The position numbers and the translations under genes are program-made. From Monarcha castaneiventris obscurior (Eukaryota; Chordata; Aves; Passeriformes; Monarchidae), in contig JAMPIT010000434.1 of assembly GCA_026261815.1 (NCBI GenBank), positions 12,831,001 to 12,895,000 on the forward strand: a stretch of DNA of 64,000 nt, read 5' to 3'. Position 1 is the first letter of the stretch. Each line of letters begins with the position of its first letter. The notes under the pieces were generated by a model, which did not search any database, was not told the origin of the DNA, and saw only the letters and a list, made by a program, of their open reading frames with translations. Positions 1-17,923 of the stretch are shown piece after piece.

Positions 1-417
1 GCAGCTCCAGCTGGGCCCGCCCCGGCCGTGCCGCAGCGCGGCTCTCCCCCGGCGCGCAGGCCCGGCCGCCATCTCTCCACCGCCGCCCTCCGACCGGCCC
101 TGAGCCCCGGCTGCGCCCCGGCCCGCTCCAGCGCCATGCTCTCCAGCTTTGTTTCTCGAGGCTCCCAGCTCTCCCACCCGCCCCGGGGCGTTCGGCCCTC
201 AGCCCCCGCGCTGATCCCCGGGTGCTGCCCCAAGGACCGCCCAGGCCCGACCCCACCTTTGTTCCTCACCGTCAAGATGCCGCCGCTTGACTCTGCGACG
301 GCCGCCCTTGGTCCTTCTCTCCGCGGACGCGATTGCTCCGTCGGCAGCACCCATGCTCGCCCACCCCCCGCCCGGCGCAGGGACGAGCAGACGCAGCGTG
401 CAGGGCTCCACAGCTAC
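1..417. other. GC-rich CpG-island sequence, no gene assigned
   Basis: This stretch is very GC- and CpG-rich and looks like promoter or 5'-exon sequence rather than coding DNA. The open frames on both strands are long only because of base composition, and none resembles a protein I know. On the minus strand there is a donor-like GGTGAGG around 264-270, which could end a 5' noncoding exon. In human the genes beyond SERF2 are SERINC4, HYPK and MFAP1; none of their proteins is readable here. Confidence 0.4.
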
Positions 418-423
418 TTTAAT
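418..423 (-). terminator. SERF2: Probable SERF2 poly(A) signal (ATTAAA)
   Basis: The plus-strand TTTAAT reads ATTAAA on the minus strand, about 125 bp past the SERF2 stop codon. ATTAAA is the commonest variant of the AATAAA signal. The SERF2 mRNA would then end near position 395-405. No better signal is seen nearby. Confidence 0.5.
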
Positions 424-545
424 AGGGGACGGCGCCGCAGGGTGCGGGGCGATGCCGGGGGTCCCGGCGGGACCCGGCCTGAGGCGGCGCGGGGCATCCT
501 GCCGGCGGGACCGGCCCTGGGGCGGCGGCCCGGCGCGGCCGCCCG

Positions 546-1083
546 CTACTTGTTGCCCTCCTTCTTCTCATCGGCCTTCTTCTGCTTCTGCTGCATGATC
601 TCCGAGTCCCTGCAGGGAGCGCGGCGGGGCTGGCGGCGGGGCCGGCACCGCCGCGGGGCGGGAGCGGGGAGCGGGTCAGGGGAAGCCGGCGGGGCCGGCT
701 CGGCGCTCACCTCTGCTTGCGGGCGGCAGCCGAGAGCCCGTCGTCCCGCCGCTTGCCCTTGCCCGAGTCGCTCTGCTTCTTCAGGTTCTTCTGCCGCGCC
801 AGTTCGCGCTGGTTCCCGCCTGCCACGGCGCGGCCGCCTCAGCGCGGCTCGGCCCCGCTTACGGGCCGCGGTGCCACCCCCCACACCCCGGCCCGACCAC
901 TGCCCGCAGGGCGGGTCCCGGCTCACCGGCGGATCGTGGCACGGCCCCTGACCCCAGCCCCACCGCACTCCTGAGTCCCAGAACGGCCTCCCCCACCCCG
1001 GCCCACCACACTCGTCAGCCCCAGCACAAAACCCCTTTCTTTCTTTCCTTCCTTTTTCCTCTCCTCCCCAACTCACGGGTCAT
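546..1083 (-). CDS. SERF2: SERF2, small EDRK-rich factor 2
   Basis: Three coding exons read on the minus strand: 1077-1083 (ATGACCC), 711-819 and 546-609, the last including the TAG stop. Donors are GTGAGT and GTGAGC, and the acceptors end in CAG. The joined frame is 59 codons, exactly the usual length of the family. It starts [14 protein letters not shown], has a lysine- and arginine-rich middle (KGKRRDDG), and ends in a charged [11 protein letters not shown] tail. SERF proteins are tiny, highly charged and mostly disordered; they are known to modulate aggregation of amyloid-forming proteins and to bind RNA. The start is certain because exon 1 carries only two codons and one base. SERF2 lies on the same strand as PDIA3, as in human. 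Confidence 0.95.
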
Positions 1084-1175
1084 GGCGCCGCTCCCTCCCA
1101 CCTCCACTCCACCGCCACGTCCCGCACTGACCCCCCCACGCCCCGCCCCACGCCGTGCTTTAAGGGGAGCCACAG

Positions 1176-1249
1176 CCAATCATCGCGCCGATCCGGCCCC
1201 CGCCGCACTCCCATTGGCGCGTCTCTCCGGCAGGACCCCGCCTGATTGG
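1176..1249 (-). promoter_or_regulatory. SERF2: SERF2 upstream region with three CCAAT boxes
   Basis: CCAAT occurs at 1176-1180 on the plus strand, and ATTGG (CCAAT on the minus strand) at 1213-1217 and 1245-1249, all within 170 bp upstream of the SERF2 ATG in a CpG island. Three closely spaced CCAAT boxes without a TATA box are typical of NF-Y-driven housekeeping promoters. The assignment to SERF2 is from position only. Confidence 0.55.
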
Positions 1250-1715
1250 CCGCGGGCTACGGCCGCTCTTGTGCCGGCGGGGGCGAAAACGGCGGAAGGT
1301 TGGGCGCAGGCGCCGCGGCCGCCCCCGCGCGTCAGGGCGCGTGGCGGGGGGCGCCACCCCCAGCGTGACGCCATGGGCCGTGAGGGAGCGCTGCGAGGCG
1401 GGAGCGCTGCGGAGGGTGCGGGCGGGGATGGGCGCCGTCCCGCCCCTCCCTCAGCCCTTCCCCCTGCAGCGTTCTTCTCCGCCTCGGGGAGTGTGGGGCG
1501 ATGCGAGGAGGACGGCATGGGAGCTCTTCCACCTCCTCGGTCAGGCGCTGGGGCGCTGCGGGGCCGCTCAGACCGCTCCTTCCGCCGCGGGCGGTGCGGG
1601 GGATCTGTGTGGGGCGACGGCTATGGGCGCCGTCCGCGCCAAGAGGTGCGGGACGGGCATCCGTCCCTGCACAGCCCGATTCGCCTACGCACTCGGGGCT
1701 CGGCGGCGGCCTCGG

Positions 1716-3476
1716 GTCGTGGCGGGGATTCTGCGGGGCGGTCCTGGATGCGGGGCTCTGGCGCTTCGCCAGCCGTGAGAGCTCGGTGTGGATCACCTGC
1801 AGGCGAGGGGCAGCTGCGGCGGGCAGGGCTCCGCTGGGACACCCGACGAACCTAGTACCGACTCCTGCGGAATCCTCTCCCTCCCCATCGCTCCTGGTAC
1901 CAGGTCCTGTGGGATCCCCTCCCGCCCCTGCACCCCGCCTCCCACACCTTGTTGGCCGGGTCCAGCTCCAGGGCTCTCTTCAGGACGAGTGCCGCCTCTG
2001 CGTCCCGGCCCTTCTCTGCCAGCAGCTGCGGAGACAGGAGCGGAGGGTAGCGGACGGCCGGGCCGAGGGGAGCGGGGCGGTGTGGGGAGATGCGGGTCCC
2101 ACCTGCCCGCGCCGGAGCAATGCCCGGCCGTTGTCGGGGCTGATCCGCAGGGCCGCCTCGCAGGCCACCAGCGCCTCCTCCGTCCGCCCCAGCTTCAGCT
2201 CGGCGGCCGCGCAGTTGTTGAGGCACTTCACGCGCTGCTCCCGCAGCTCCTCTTCCTCCTCGGGCCCGGGCGGAGCTGCGGGGCGAGTGGCGGCCTCAGC
2301 ACCCCAGCCCCGCAGCCCCGGGCCCTCCTTCCCGTCCGGTCTCACCGGTGATGGGGCCGTCCAGGGCGCATAGTGACAGCCGGTACGAACGCAGCGCCGC
2401 CGCGAAGTCACCCCGCGCGAAGTGGAAGTTGCCCCGCTCCCGGCGCTGCGAGCCCAGGCGCAGGCGGACGGCGGGCGGCAGCGGCTGCGGGTCGGGGTCG
2501 TCCCGCACCTCTAGCAGCGTAACCTCGAACAGCAGCGGCGCCTCGGGGGGCACGTCGGGCTCCCTGCTGGTACAGCGCCGGCTGCCCCCGACCCCTGCCC
2601 GTGTGCCCTGCCCGCCCCGGTCCCCTGCCCTCCCAGCCCCACGGGCCCTGATCCTCCTGTCCTCTACTGTCCCTGTCGTCTGCCCGCCCCGGTCCGTCTG
2701 CCCTCCCACCCCCTGCCTGCTCCAGCACCCGCGGGCTCGGTCCCTCTGCTCGCCCGCCCTACCTGCCCGGGCGGCCGTAGGCGTAGGGGAAAGCGGCGAG
2801 GAAGAAGGAAACCTCCCCGGGCTGCATGGTGGGGACTCCCAGCTCCAGAGCCTGTGGACGAGCACGGCGGGGTTGGCGGGTCTCATCCCCAGGCGACGCT
2901 GAACCCTCACGGCACTGAAATGCACCGGTTCGGGCTCACCTGCACGACGTCCCCGTGACCCGGCACGAAGATGAGCCGCGGGTCCCGCTCCACCAGCCCG
3001 CCGTCCTCCAGAGCGCCCAGCACCTTCACCGACACCTCCTGGCCCGGCAACGGCCGCGGCCCGCTCGGCCCGGCCCGCACCACGCGCTTCCGCAGCAGCC
3101 CGTCCTCTGCGGGGGAGGAGATGCTGAGAGCCCAGCCGGGAGCCCCCAGACCGGCACCTCTTGCCTGACTCTTCCCGGTACCGGCCGTCCTAGCCTGGGC
3201 CTCCGGCCCGGCTCTCCCTGAGGCCGCCCGCCAGTGCTCACCCGTCAAATCGCTCCATCCGTCGGAAGCGAAGAGCGGCCCGAAGCCGCCGGGCCCCGGC
3301 ACCGCCAGCGCCTCCAGCCGCCGGTAGAAGAGCCGCTCCTCCTCGCGCACCGACGGCACCGCGATGGCCGTGTGAGGCAGCCGGAACCGCACCCGCCGGT
3401 CCCGGCCGGGCCCCCGCGGCCGCCCGCCGGCCCCTGTCTCCCTCTCAGGGGAGCCTCCGGGCGACGGCCCCGGCAT
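1716..3476 (-). CDS. FKBP8-like peptidyl-prolyl isomerase with TPR repeats (C-terminus unresolved)
   Basis: Exons on the minus strand: 3242-3476, 2940-3106, 2763-2851, 2346-2563, 2103-2275, 1948-2025, and one starting at 1796. Phases agree across all junctions (320 codons up to 1948). The protein follows FKBP8/FKBP38 closely: a DGLLRKRVV motif opens an FKBP domain (about residues 80-183, ending LFEVTLLEV), followed by TPR helices (about 190-330) with RERGNFHFARGDFAAALRSY, VKCLNNCAAAELKLG and DAEAALVLKRALELDPANK, then VIHTELSRLAKR in the last exon. FKBP8 itself ends in a hydrophobic membrane anchor; none is visible here. The last exon stays open to 1332 but diverges from FKBP8 after about 1716, so the true end is not known. 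The start at 3476 is the first ATG leading into conserved sequence; the frame is open further upstream. I take it as a paralogue, not FKBP8 itself, because it lies in the SERF2-PDIA3 interval, which is not the FKBP8 locus in human. Confidence 0.8.
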
Positions 3477-3816
3477 GTCCGCCCCCGGCCCTCCTCGCCG
3501 CCCGCGGCTACCTGCTGGCCTCGGTCCGGGCCCACCCGGGGCTCGGCGGCGGGTGCCCACGGCCCCCAGCCCGCACCGGGCGTGTCGCCGCCGGTCCCGC
3601 CGCGCCGCGACTGCCGGGGGTCGCCCGGGCCGGGGCCACCGCGGAGCGCATGCCGCCGCGCCGTTACCTAATGCCGGGAAGCGGCTCAGGGGATTAGTCC
3701 GGGCCGGCGGCAAAAATAGCTGGCTCAAGGCGAGCCCCGCCGTGGGTCTCCCGCCGCCCGGCCCGCCCGCTGCTGCCCCCCGGGACCGCCCGCCCGCCGC
3801 CGGCGCGTTCCGGGCA
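3477..3816. promoter_or_regulatory. CpG-rich head-to-head interval between FKBP8-like gene and ELL3 relic
   Basis: About 340 bp separate the FKBP8-like start (3476, minus) from the ELL3-like start (3817, plus). The sequence is strongly CpG-rich and contains no TATA box that I can see. It was probably a shared bidirectional promoter. The FKBP8-like open frame runs into it, so part may be 5' coding or UTR. Confidence 0.4.
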
Positions 3817-4467
3817 ATGCCGTGGCCGCAGGCAGAGCTGTGCGGGCGTCTCCGGTACCGAAGTTACGGGCCGGGTATCCGGCTCAGCCGTCTGCACTTG
3901 CGGCTCTCGGCGGCGCGGGCGGTGCAGGGCTGCAGGCGGCGGCAGGGGGACTGGGCCTGGCGGGGGGAATCGGGCGCCGGCGGCCGCTGTTGCTGCAGGG
4001 GACACCGAGGCCCATGATCGCCTTCCAAGGCAACTGCGGAATGAATGAGGGAACCGCAGCGCCCAGGGCGGCCACGGCGTCGAGGAGCCAGGGGGAACCG
4101 AGGGGTCAGGATCCCCTGGGCGACCAAGGGTTGGGCGATCGAAGGGACGGCAGGGGAAGCCAGGGTGGGGGTGAATGCATTGGGGGACTGGGAAATCGGA
4201 GGAACGTCCTGGTTCCCGCGGGCCGGTGTCGTCGGTGCTCCCGCCGGTGTGGGCAAGCCATGGTGGGCGGCCTTGCGGGCTGGGTCCGCTGCACCCTGGG
4301 GAACGGGAGGGCTGCGGGGACCATGACCGTGACCTGTCCCGCCGGCAGTGCCTGACGGTGCCGAGAGAGCCCGGCCCTCCCCCGCGGCTCTTCACTTTCA
4401 CCCGTTCCCGCTGCAGCTGGGACGAAGCCGGGGACAGTTTCGAGCACGCACGTCTGACAGTGCCCCG
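3817..4467 (+). pseudogene. ELL3: ELL3-like N-terminal exons, probably a decayed ELL3
   Basis: Three plus-strand blocks together read like the start of ELL3. Block 1 (3817-3945) begins MPWPQAELCGRLRYRS and ends HLRLSAARAVQGCRRRQ, lining up with the first 44 residues of ELL3 with almost no gap. Block 2 (3999-4040) follows a CAG acceptor and reads RPMIAFQGNCG, matching the conserved IAFQG motif. Block 3 (4349-4467) follows a CAG acceptor, reads LTVPREPGPPPRLFTF and has a perfect GTGAGT donor. Blocks 1 and 2 are not followed by GT: block 1 continues CAG-GGGGAC, block 2 GGA-ATGAAT. The gap between them is only 53 bp and breaks the frame. The C-terminal occludin/ELL domain is not visible in the next 3.8 kb. 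Position and strand between SERF2 and PDIA3 are exactly those of ELL3 in human. Expression and splicing cannot be judged from sequence alone. Confidence 0.7.
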
Positions 4468-7400
4468 GTGAGTCTGGGGTCACCCAGCCCTGCGCTCACC
4501 AGCGGAGCCGTGGGCACGGTCGGGCACAGACTCGCTGCCCCGGTGACAACCCCACCGGCCAGCATGAGGCCCCGCGGCGGCGGCAGGGGACACCGGTGGG
4601 CAGCTCCGGTGGGGTGCGGGAGGATTTACCGGGGAGGAGGCCCAGGAGTAGCGACAGGCTACCCTGCAGCAGCCTAGGTACAGCGGGGCCCTGAGACAAA
4701 GAACAGGGAGAGCAGTGGGGTCTGGGAGGGCTCAGATGCTGTTGGAGTCTGGCCATGGGCGTGATGGAGTCACTCCAGGGTGCTTAGCGCCTTTGGGGCA
4801 GGATTGGACCCCACCCTCTGCTTCCCGGGTACTCGGTGCTTGGGGACGTTTCCTCAGCTTTGGTTTCTGGTCTCTGCTGTCTCTCCCACCCCAGGAGCCC
4901 GGACCGTAGACCCTTGGTCCCATCCTCTCTGGTGCCTCTGCAGCAGTCTCGGGAGCACGGCTCACCTCGGGCCACCGGCACAAACCCTCCGGAGATAAGA
5001 AGAGCTCCTGGGAAGAGTTGGAACCCCGGAGCTGTGTGTGGGGGAGAGCCCAGCTCAGAGTAGCTGCTTCCCTAAGGCAGCAGGTTTCTCCCTCTCTATG
5101 TCCCTTTTCCAGCAAAGCCCCTCATCCTACACCCTCCATGGCTCTGGACTCTGCCACTGGCTCCTGTCCTGGCCATCCCAGTGCATGATGCAGCAGTGGG
5201 TGGGGTGCAGCCCTAAGGACAGGGCACATCTGAGTACTGACGCAAAACGAGGGGCGGGGTAGCCCTGGATTGCCTGGCTGGAGCTGGCAAGGAACCGTGC
5301 AGCACTGGGTTCTGCTTCGGGAGCCTGGGACAGACTGGTGCAGAGCGAGTCTGTCTTTCAGAAGCGCCTGGCACTGCTGGATTTCTCAGATATGAGAGCC
5401 AACAAGAAGTCCCAGACCTGACTCACTAGAGCGGCACCAGGGCTGCCCACACAAATTCAGCATGCAGCTCCCGGGGGCACAGGGCCAGCTGTGAGCCGGG
5501 CCAAATCTCTCCAGCAGCCATGCCGGGGAGCTATAGAGCCCGGAGAGCGAGGCAGGTGATAGCTGGGAGGAGAGAGCGCTATGCTTGGAGCAGCACCTCT
5601 CCACCTGTAGAGATGAGGGGCTGCTCCAGTGCAGCCAGTGGGGGACACAGCACGGGGTGTATGGCTCTGCCAGCTCATGCAGCAGAGGCCAGAACAGTCC
5701 CTAGGGTGCCCAGGGAGGAGACAGGTGTCCCAAAACAGGACTCCTGGCAAGCAGAGAGGCTTTGGCCAGGAGGCCAGGGTAAACACATGGACAGTGGAAA
5801 CCTGGATGAAGCCCAGTCTCATGGCCTCAGTCCATCTCGACCACAGTTGTGTGGCTGAGCAGGGCAGCCCCTGTGCCCTGTATCCCAGTCCCAGAGGCTC
5901 CCCACAAGGCCCTTTTGGAGAAGGGACTTTCCAGTGAGCTCAGAGTCCTAGCCACAGTAGAGGAGAGGGGCTCCGAAGAGCTTTTATCCACATGATGATC
6001 TGCCCCTTGCCAGATGCCAGCTTCCAGGCGAGCAGCTTCTCCTCAGCAGAAATCCTGTATTACTTGCAGTAAGAGAGCTTGGCACCCATTGCCACAAGGC
6101 TCCCTGTTGCTTAGTGTAAGTTGGCCCAGCCCCACAACCCTGAGGGGCTGAGATGAGCTCCTCATTGCCCATGGCTGCAAGCTAGGTCTGGGCACAGCCA
6201 TGGCACAGCCCTGCCTGCTCACTGCCCCTCAGGCCTTGGCAGGAACATGGGCCCTGTTGTGCCACACGGGTCTTGCAGGCCCAGGGTGTCCCAGCTGGGG
6301 CAGGCAGTGCTGCACTGAGTACCAGGACCTGCATGCTCTCAGCAGCAGCAGGAACTGGACAGTGGTGCAGCTGGGAGCCAAGGATGAAGAGGCTGATGCA
6401 AGGAACAGAGGAACGCAAGGCAAGCAGCAGACCTGGGCACGATGGCATCATAGAGCCATGCTCTGGTCCTGCCCACCCGGGTTTTGGGTTTCAGGCACTT
6501 GAAGCTACCATTGTGCACCAGTACCACTACCTCAAGGTGAGGCTGGATGCGGGGCATCTCCAGGTTTCTTCCTGGACATGATCCATACATTTTTTTTCCC
6601 CTCCAGACTTATCCTAGCTAGCAGCAGAAGAATCACTGAGAGTATCTCCACTGAAAGCTGTCTCACATCAAAAGCCTGATTCTGCAGTTTGAAAGAAGCA
6701 GGACCTCCTAGGCAAATTGCTGCTGCAGTTTTTTCCTTGCTCATCTGGACCTGTGTCTGAAGCAGTGCCAGCTACTCCAGCTGCCCTGAAGCACCTGGGG
6801 CCAGCTCATTCCCTGCTCCCTGCAGGGCCATGGCATTCCTCAAATGCCTGTTTCTCCTCAACAGAAGCTCAGTACCTTCAGTACAGCTGCAGCACAGTGA
6901 GGGACATCTGGGCAGCCACCAGCACAGCCCTTCCTCATATCCCTCTGTCCCTCCTGCCAGAAAGCTTCCCTAGGCCTGTACCAACTTCACCCAGGCTGCT
7001 CTGAGCACCAGAAATGATGCTCTGGGGCAAACATGCCAAAGAGTTTTACCAGTGTTCAGTGCCCCAGCTGCCACCAGGTGAACAGTCACAAACCAGGGAG
7101 CAAAGCCAGGATCAGAACCACTTCCCTGGCTCTCCTTGGCTTGATGAAGGGCACTGCCCTGCCCACCAAGGAAGCAGAACTTCAGTTTGGTGTTCCATGG
7201 GTAATTGTCAGCTGTCAGTGGAGCTTGTTGTGTTCCTTTTCCTTGCAGCAGTGCCTGGAGCCCACAGCCAGGTGCAGGGCTCCTGCCAGTCTGTGCAGAG
7301 ACCACTGGACAGCACATGCTCCTCCAAAGGTGCCTCAACACCTACATGCATTAGAGCACCTGCTACAGCAGCAGAGCACAAGAAGCTAGATGTGGTTTGA

Positions 7401-8319
7401 GATACTAATGTAGCTGAGAAAGAAATGGTTGTACTGCACAGCTACTGAAGTCAAAGAAGTACACCATTAGCCTTGTATGAGCTACTGTACCTGGAGTATT
7501 CCAGCAGCAAACCATAAGGTACTCAGGCTTTGAGTTGTGGGGGAGGAATCCACAGAGAAAGCAAGCTCTGGCTCTTGCCATGGTAACTGCTGCCATGCAG
7601 CAATACTTTGAGTGTGCTGAGCCTCACTTCAACTTGTATGCAGTCGAGGAACCCAGAGCCAGGGCAACAGCCCCTACCTGGTCAGCCCATCTCTTTCCTG
7701 CCCTTCCCAAAGGAAAGCAGAACACCCTCAGAGGGTCAGTCACAGCCCACACCTGGGGTCTACTCCTCCCCCTCCTGAAGAGAGACCCACAGCCACCAGC
7801 CTGTTTCTTAGCATGAGAAGGAACAATTAACTGGTCTTACCTGCCCTCAACACAGCCAAGCAGCAGTCTGTGACAAACACCCTTGGCCCTGGCCCTACCT
7901 GTGTTCAGGTAGAGGCTGTAGGTAGTAACACTCCTACACCTGACTACTCCTGTACCAGCTTCAAAGCTGATTTATTGCTGCTGATGAGTGAGGCCCGTGC
8001 CTGCACTGCTCTGATCCAACAGTCACAGTACCTCTGAACTCGCTAGAGCAGCACACAGACAGCAAAGGCACTTGTGACCAGAGTCCCCCAGTCCAAAACG
8101 TGTGTAAATGCAGCACCTGAAGCCCAACACATTGGGACAGCTGTTGCTGCTACATTCTGGAGTGGCTCTGGCAGCTGAGGAAAGAGGAGAATGGGCTAAA
8201 GGCTGAACTCAATGGCTAGAAGGGCTCACTGCAGGGAACAACTTGCAGCAGGAAGCTGCTACCTACAAAGAGCAGGATCCCACTCTTAGGTCTGATGGGT
8301 TGCCCCAGGACAGGGACAC
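4468..8319. other. Intergenic interval, no gene recognised
   Basis: About 3.9 kb between the ELL3-like exons and the PDIA3 3' end. The first 300 bp are still CpG-rich; the rest is ordinary non-coding DNA rich in CAG/CTG-like words. Short open frames on both strands carry no recognisable domain, and I could not find the missing 3' exons of ELL3 here. No CR1 tail, tRNA or other RNA gene was recognised. Confidence 0.5.
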
Positions 8320-8337
8320 TTGCTCTTAAGGGGGTCA

Positions 8338-8343
8338 TTTTAT
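8338..8343 (-). terminator. PDIA3: PDIA3 poly(A) signal (AATAAA)
   Basis: Plus-strand TTTATT reads AATAAA on the minus strand, 263 bp beyond the PDIA3 stop codon. The 3' UTR is thus about 280 bp, with the cleavage site near 8315-8325. Confidence 0.75.
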
Positions 8344-8605
8344 TGTTTCACTTCTCCAAATGTACAAAAAAAATTAGAAAATAACTGTACCCCCACCCCC
8401 TCCCAAACCACAAAACAAACCAGCCTGGGGAGCCCCACAACAGTGCAGCTAAGAGACGGCAGAAAATTAAACGTTACTAGATACAGCAGCTGGGGCCCCT
8501 TGGCCCACACGGCCACTGGCTCTCCACAGCCCAGAACTGGCCCCAGTCTGACCAGTGCTTCCCCAATTCACAGAGCTCATCCTGACAAGGTGGCAAGTAG
8601 GTACT

Positions 8606-16005
<7,400 letters not shown>

Positions 16006-16117
16006 GACGGCGGCAGCGGCGGGTCCGACGGGTCCGGGAGCGGCGGGGCCGGGAGCGGCGGCTGAAGAAGCGCCGGGGCCGCAGCCGGAAGTCCCGCCCC
16101 CGCACCCGGATCTGCCG

Positions 16118-16136
16118 TGTGGCAGCTCCTGATTGG
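16118..16136 (-). promoter_or_regulatory. PDIA3: ER-stress-response-element-like site upstream of PDIA3
   Basis: On the minus strand the site reads CCAAT, nine bases, then CCACA. The ER stress response element is CCAAT-N9-CCACG, bound by NF-Y plus ATF6, so this differs only in the last base. It lies about 115 bp upstream of the PDIA3 start codon in the transcription direction, where such elements act in other ER-chaperone genes. A second CCAAT on the plus strand is at 16160-16164. Confidence 0.6.
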
Positions 16137-17850
16137 GCGTTACGTCCCGCGAGCCCCGGCCAATGGGCTGCCGCCGGCGGGGGCGGGGTCTCTGCAGCCG
16201 GCCCCGCCCCTCCGCTCCTCGCCGCCGGTTCGGGCCCGGGCGGGGGCGGGTCCCGTCCTGGAACCAGGGCGCGGTGCCCTCCCGCCGCCCCGGCCCGCTG
16301 TGTCCCGCCGAGCGCACCGCCTGCTCCTGGCCCGGCCGGGACAAGGCTCCCCGGGGCCGCGCGCTGCCGGTCCGCTGTCGGTGTCCGGGGGCTTCGCTGG
16401 CCTGATGGGTTTGCGCTAACCCCGCCGTGGCCACCGTGGCTGTGTCGCGCAGTGCCGGCCCGGCGGCGACACGTGCCCAGCACATTCCGCACGACAGCGC
16501 TCGGCTCGCTGCAGGCTCGCCTGCTGGACTCACCGCAACCCCGCATTTTGGCTCCCTGCCCCTCACGCTCCGGCCCTGGGGCAGTCCGGTGTTCCCCTGG
16601 CCCCGAGCCAAACCCGGGAGCGGGTCTTTTCCCCGTAACCCCATCCGTCGGCACTTGCACCTTCTGCTGGGGTCTGCGGTCGGAAGGACCCTCGGCTGTG
16701 CCATCCCTGCCGGGGTGCTCAGCTCGCCCCCAGCTTTGACCAGGCACAGCCTGCTCCCAACTCGTGCCACCTTGCCATGGTACCGCCAGGGCCTGGAGCT
16801 GTCCCTGCACAAAACCCCGATTCTCAGCCTCCCAGCGCCACCTCCCTTTGCAGCGCGCCAGGCAGCTCAGGTGGACCTTGGGGGGCAATGCATCAGTCGA
16901 GGAAACGTTTTCGGTACCCCCGTTTCTGCCTCTCCATCCCTTTCTCCTTAGAGCCCATGTGCTCCTGCCCTGGCCTTGTCATCAGGTCCCCCCCGCTCAC
17001 CGCTGAGTTTTAGCAACTGCTCCCCGTATCCCCAGAGCTGATGATTGGGGCCAGCCGTCATCAGGTGCTCACCTCCGGCACGGGGGCAGCCGGCTGGGCT
17101 GTTTCTGGCATTTTTGTCACCAATACTGAGCTGCACCAGCCGGTCGGCCCCAGGGCTCCGAGAGGAACCCGTGTGACGTCTCTGACTTCATCGTCGCCAT
17201 TGCGGCAAAGAGCCCCGGACCGGGACCGCCTCCCGGGAAGCGCTGTGCGGCCGCCCACCCTCCCTGCAGCCATGACCCCCGTCAGACAGGCCGCGCGGGC
17301 CCGGGGCCCCCGCCACTCGCCCCGGTACTGCGCCCCGGGGCCGGCAGGGGGCGCTGCCCGCCGCGGGCGGGGCCGGCACGTTCCTCTCCGGGCAGCGCGG
17401 GGCCGGCAGGGCCCCGGCCCGGGCAGTGCCACAGCCCCGGGCAGCGCCCGCAGCCCGCTGCCTCCGCCGCTGCCGGGCTCCCGTAATCAGTAATGCACAA
17501 GCTCGGCACCGTTTGCGGTGGTGGGGCTGGCGCCGGCCTCGGGTTAGAGCCCAGAACCGAGGCCGGCGGGAGTCAGCTCCGCCGCGCCCTGGGCGTCCAG
17601 CCCCGGCGGCAGGAGCGGCGTGGGCAGGCAGGGTCCCGTGCCGGGGAAGTGTCAGGCGTGTCACAGCGCCGTCTCGGCGGTCTGTGGGACAGGGGTCTCT
17701 GGGGCTGCCAGTGCCGGAGGCTGGGAGCCGTGGCGAATGCGGGAGCGGCGGGGGCTGGAGCCGGGCTCCGGGGCCGTACTGCGGGAGCTGCCGGAGCGAG
17801 CCCTGCGGGACCTCGTCTGTCTCCCTCTCGCTCGCTCCCGCTGCCCGCAG
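16137..17850. other. CpG-rich interval between PDIA3 and the STRC relic; no gene seen
   Basis: About 1.7 kb of very GC-rich sequence covers the far PDIA3 promoter and the upstream region of the STRC-like exons. A CRE-like TGACGT is near 17173. CATSPER2 would be expected between PDIA3 and STRC if the mammalian order were kept, but no ion-channel transmembrane sequence can be read on either strand. Confidence 0.45.
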
Positions 17851-17923
17851 GACGCAGAAATGGCTGCTTCCCTTCCCAGCCTGGGGATGCTGCTTCTGCT
17901 GGTGCTGCGGGACCCCAACCCCG
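17851..17923 (+). pseudogene. STRC: STRC relic, signal-peptide exon (intact in itself)
   Basis: CCCGCAG acceptor, ATG at 17860, 21 codons with a seven-residue leucine/methionine/valine core, then GTGAGT at 17924. It corresponds to the human STRC leader exon (MALSLWPLLLLL type). There is no lesion in this exon, so a short secreted-type open frame starts here; whether it is transcribed is unknown. Confidence 0.6.

Noticed and set aside
1082..2373. Long overlapping plus-strand frames over the SERF2 promoter and FKBP8-like 3' exons
   Set aside because: Antisense shadows of minus-strand exons and CpG sequence; no splice pattern or homology.
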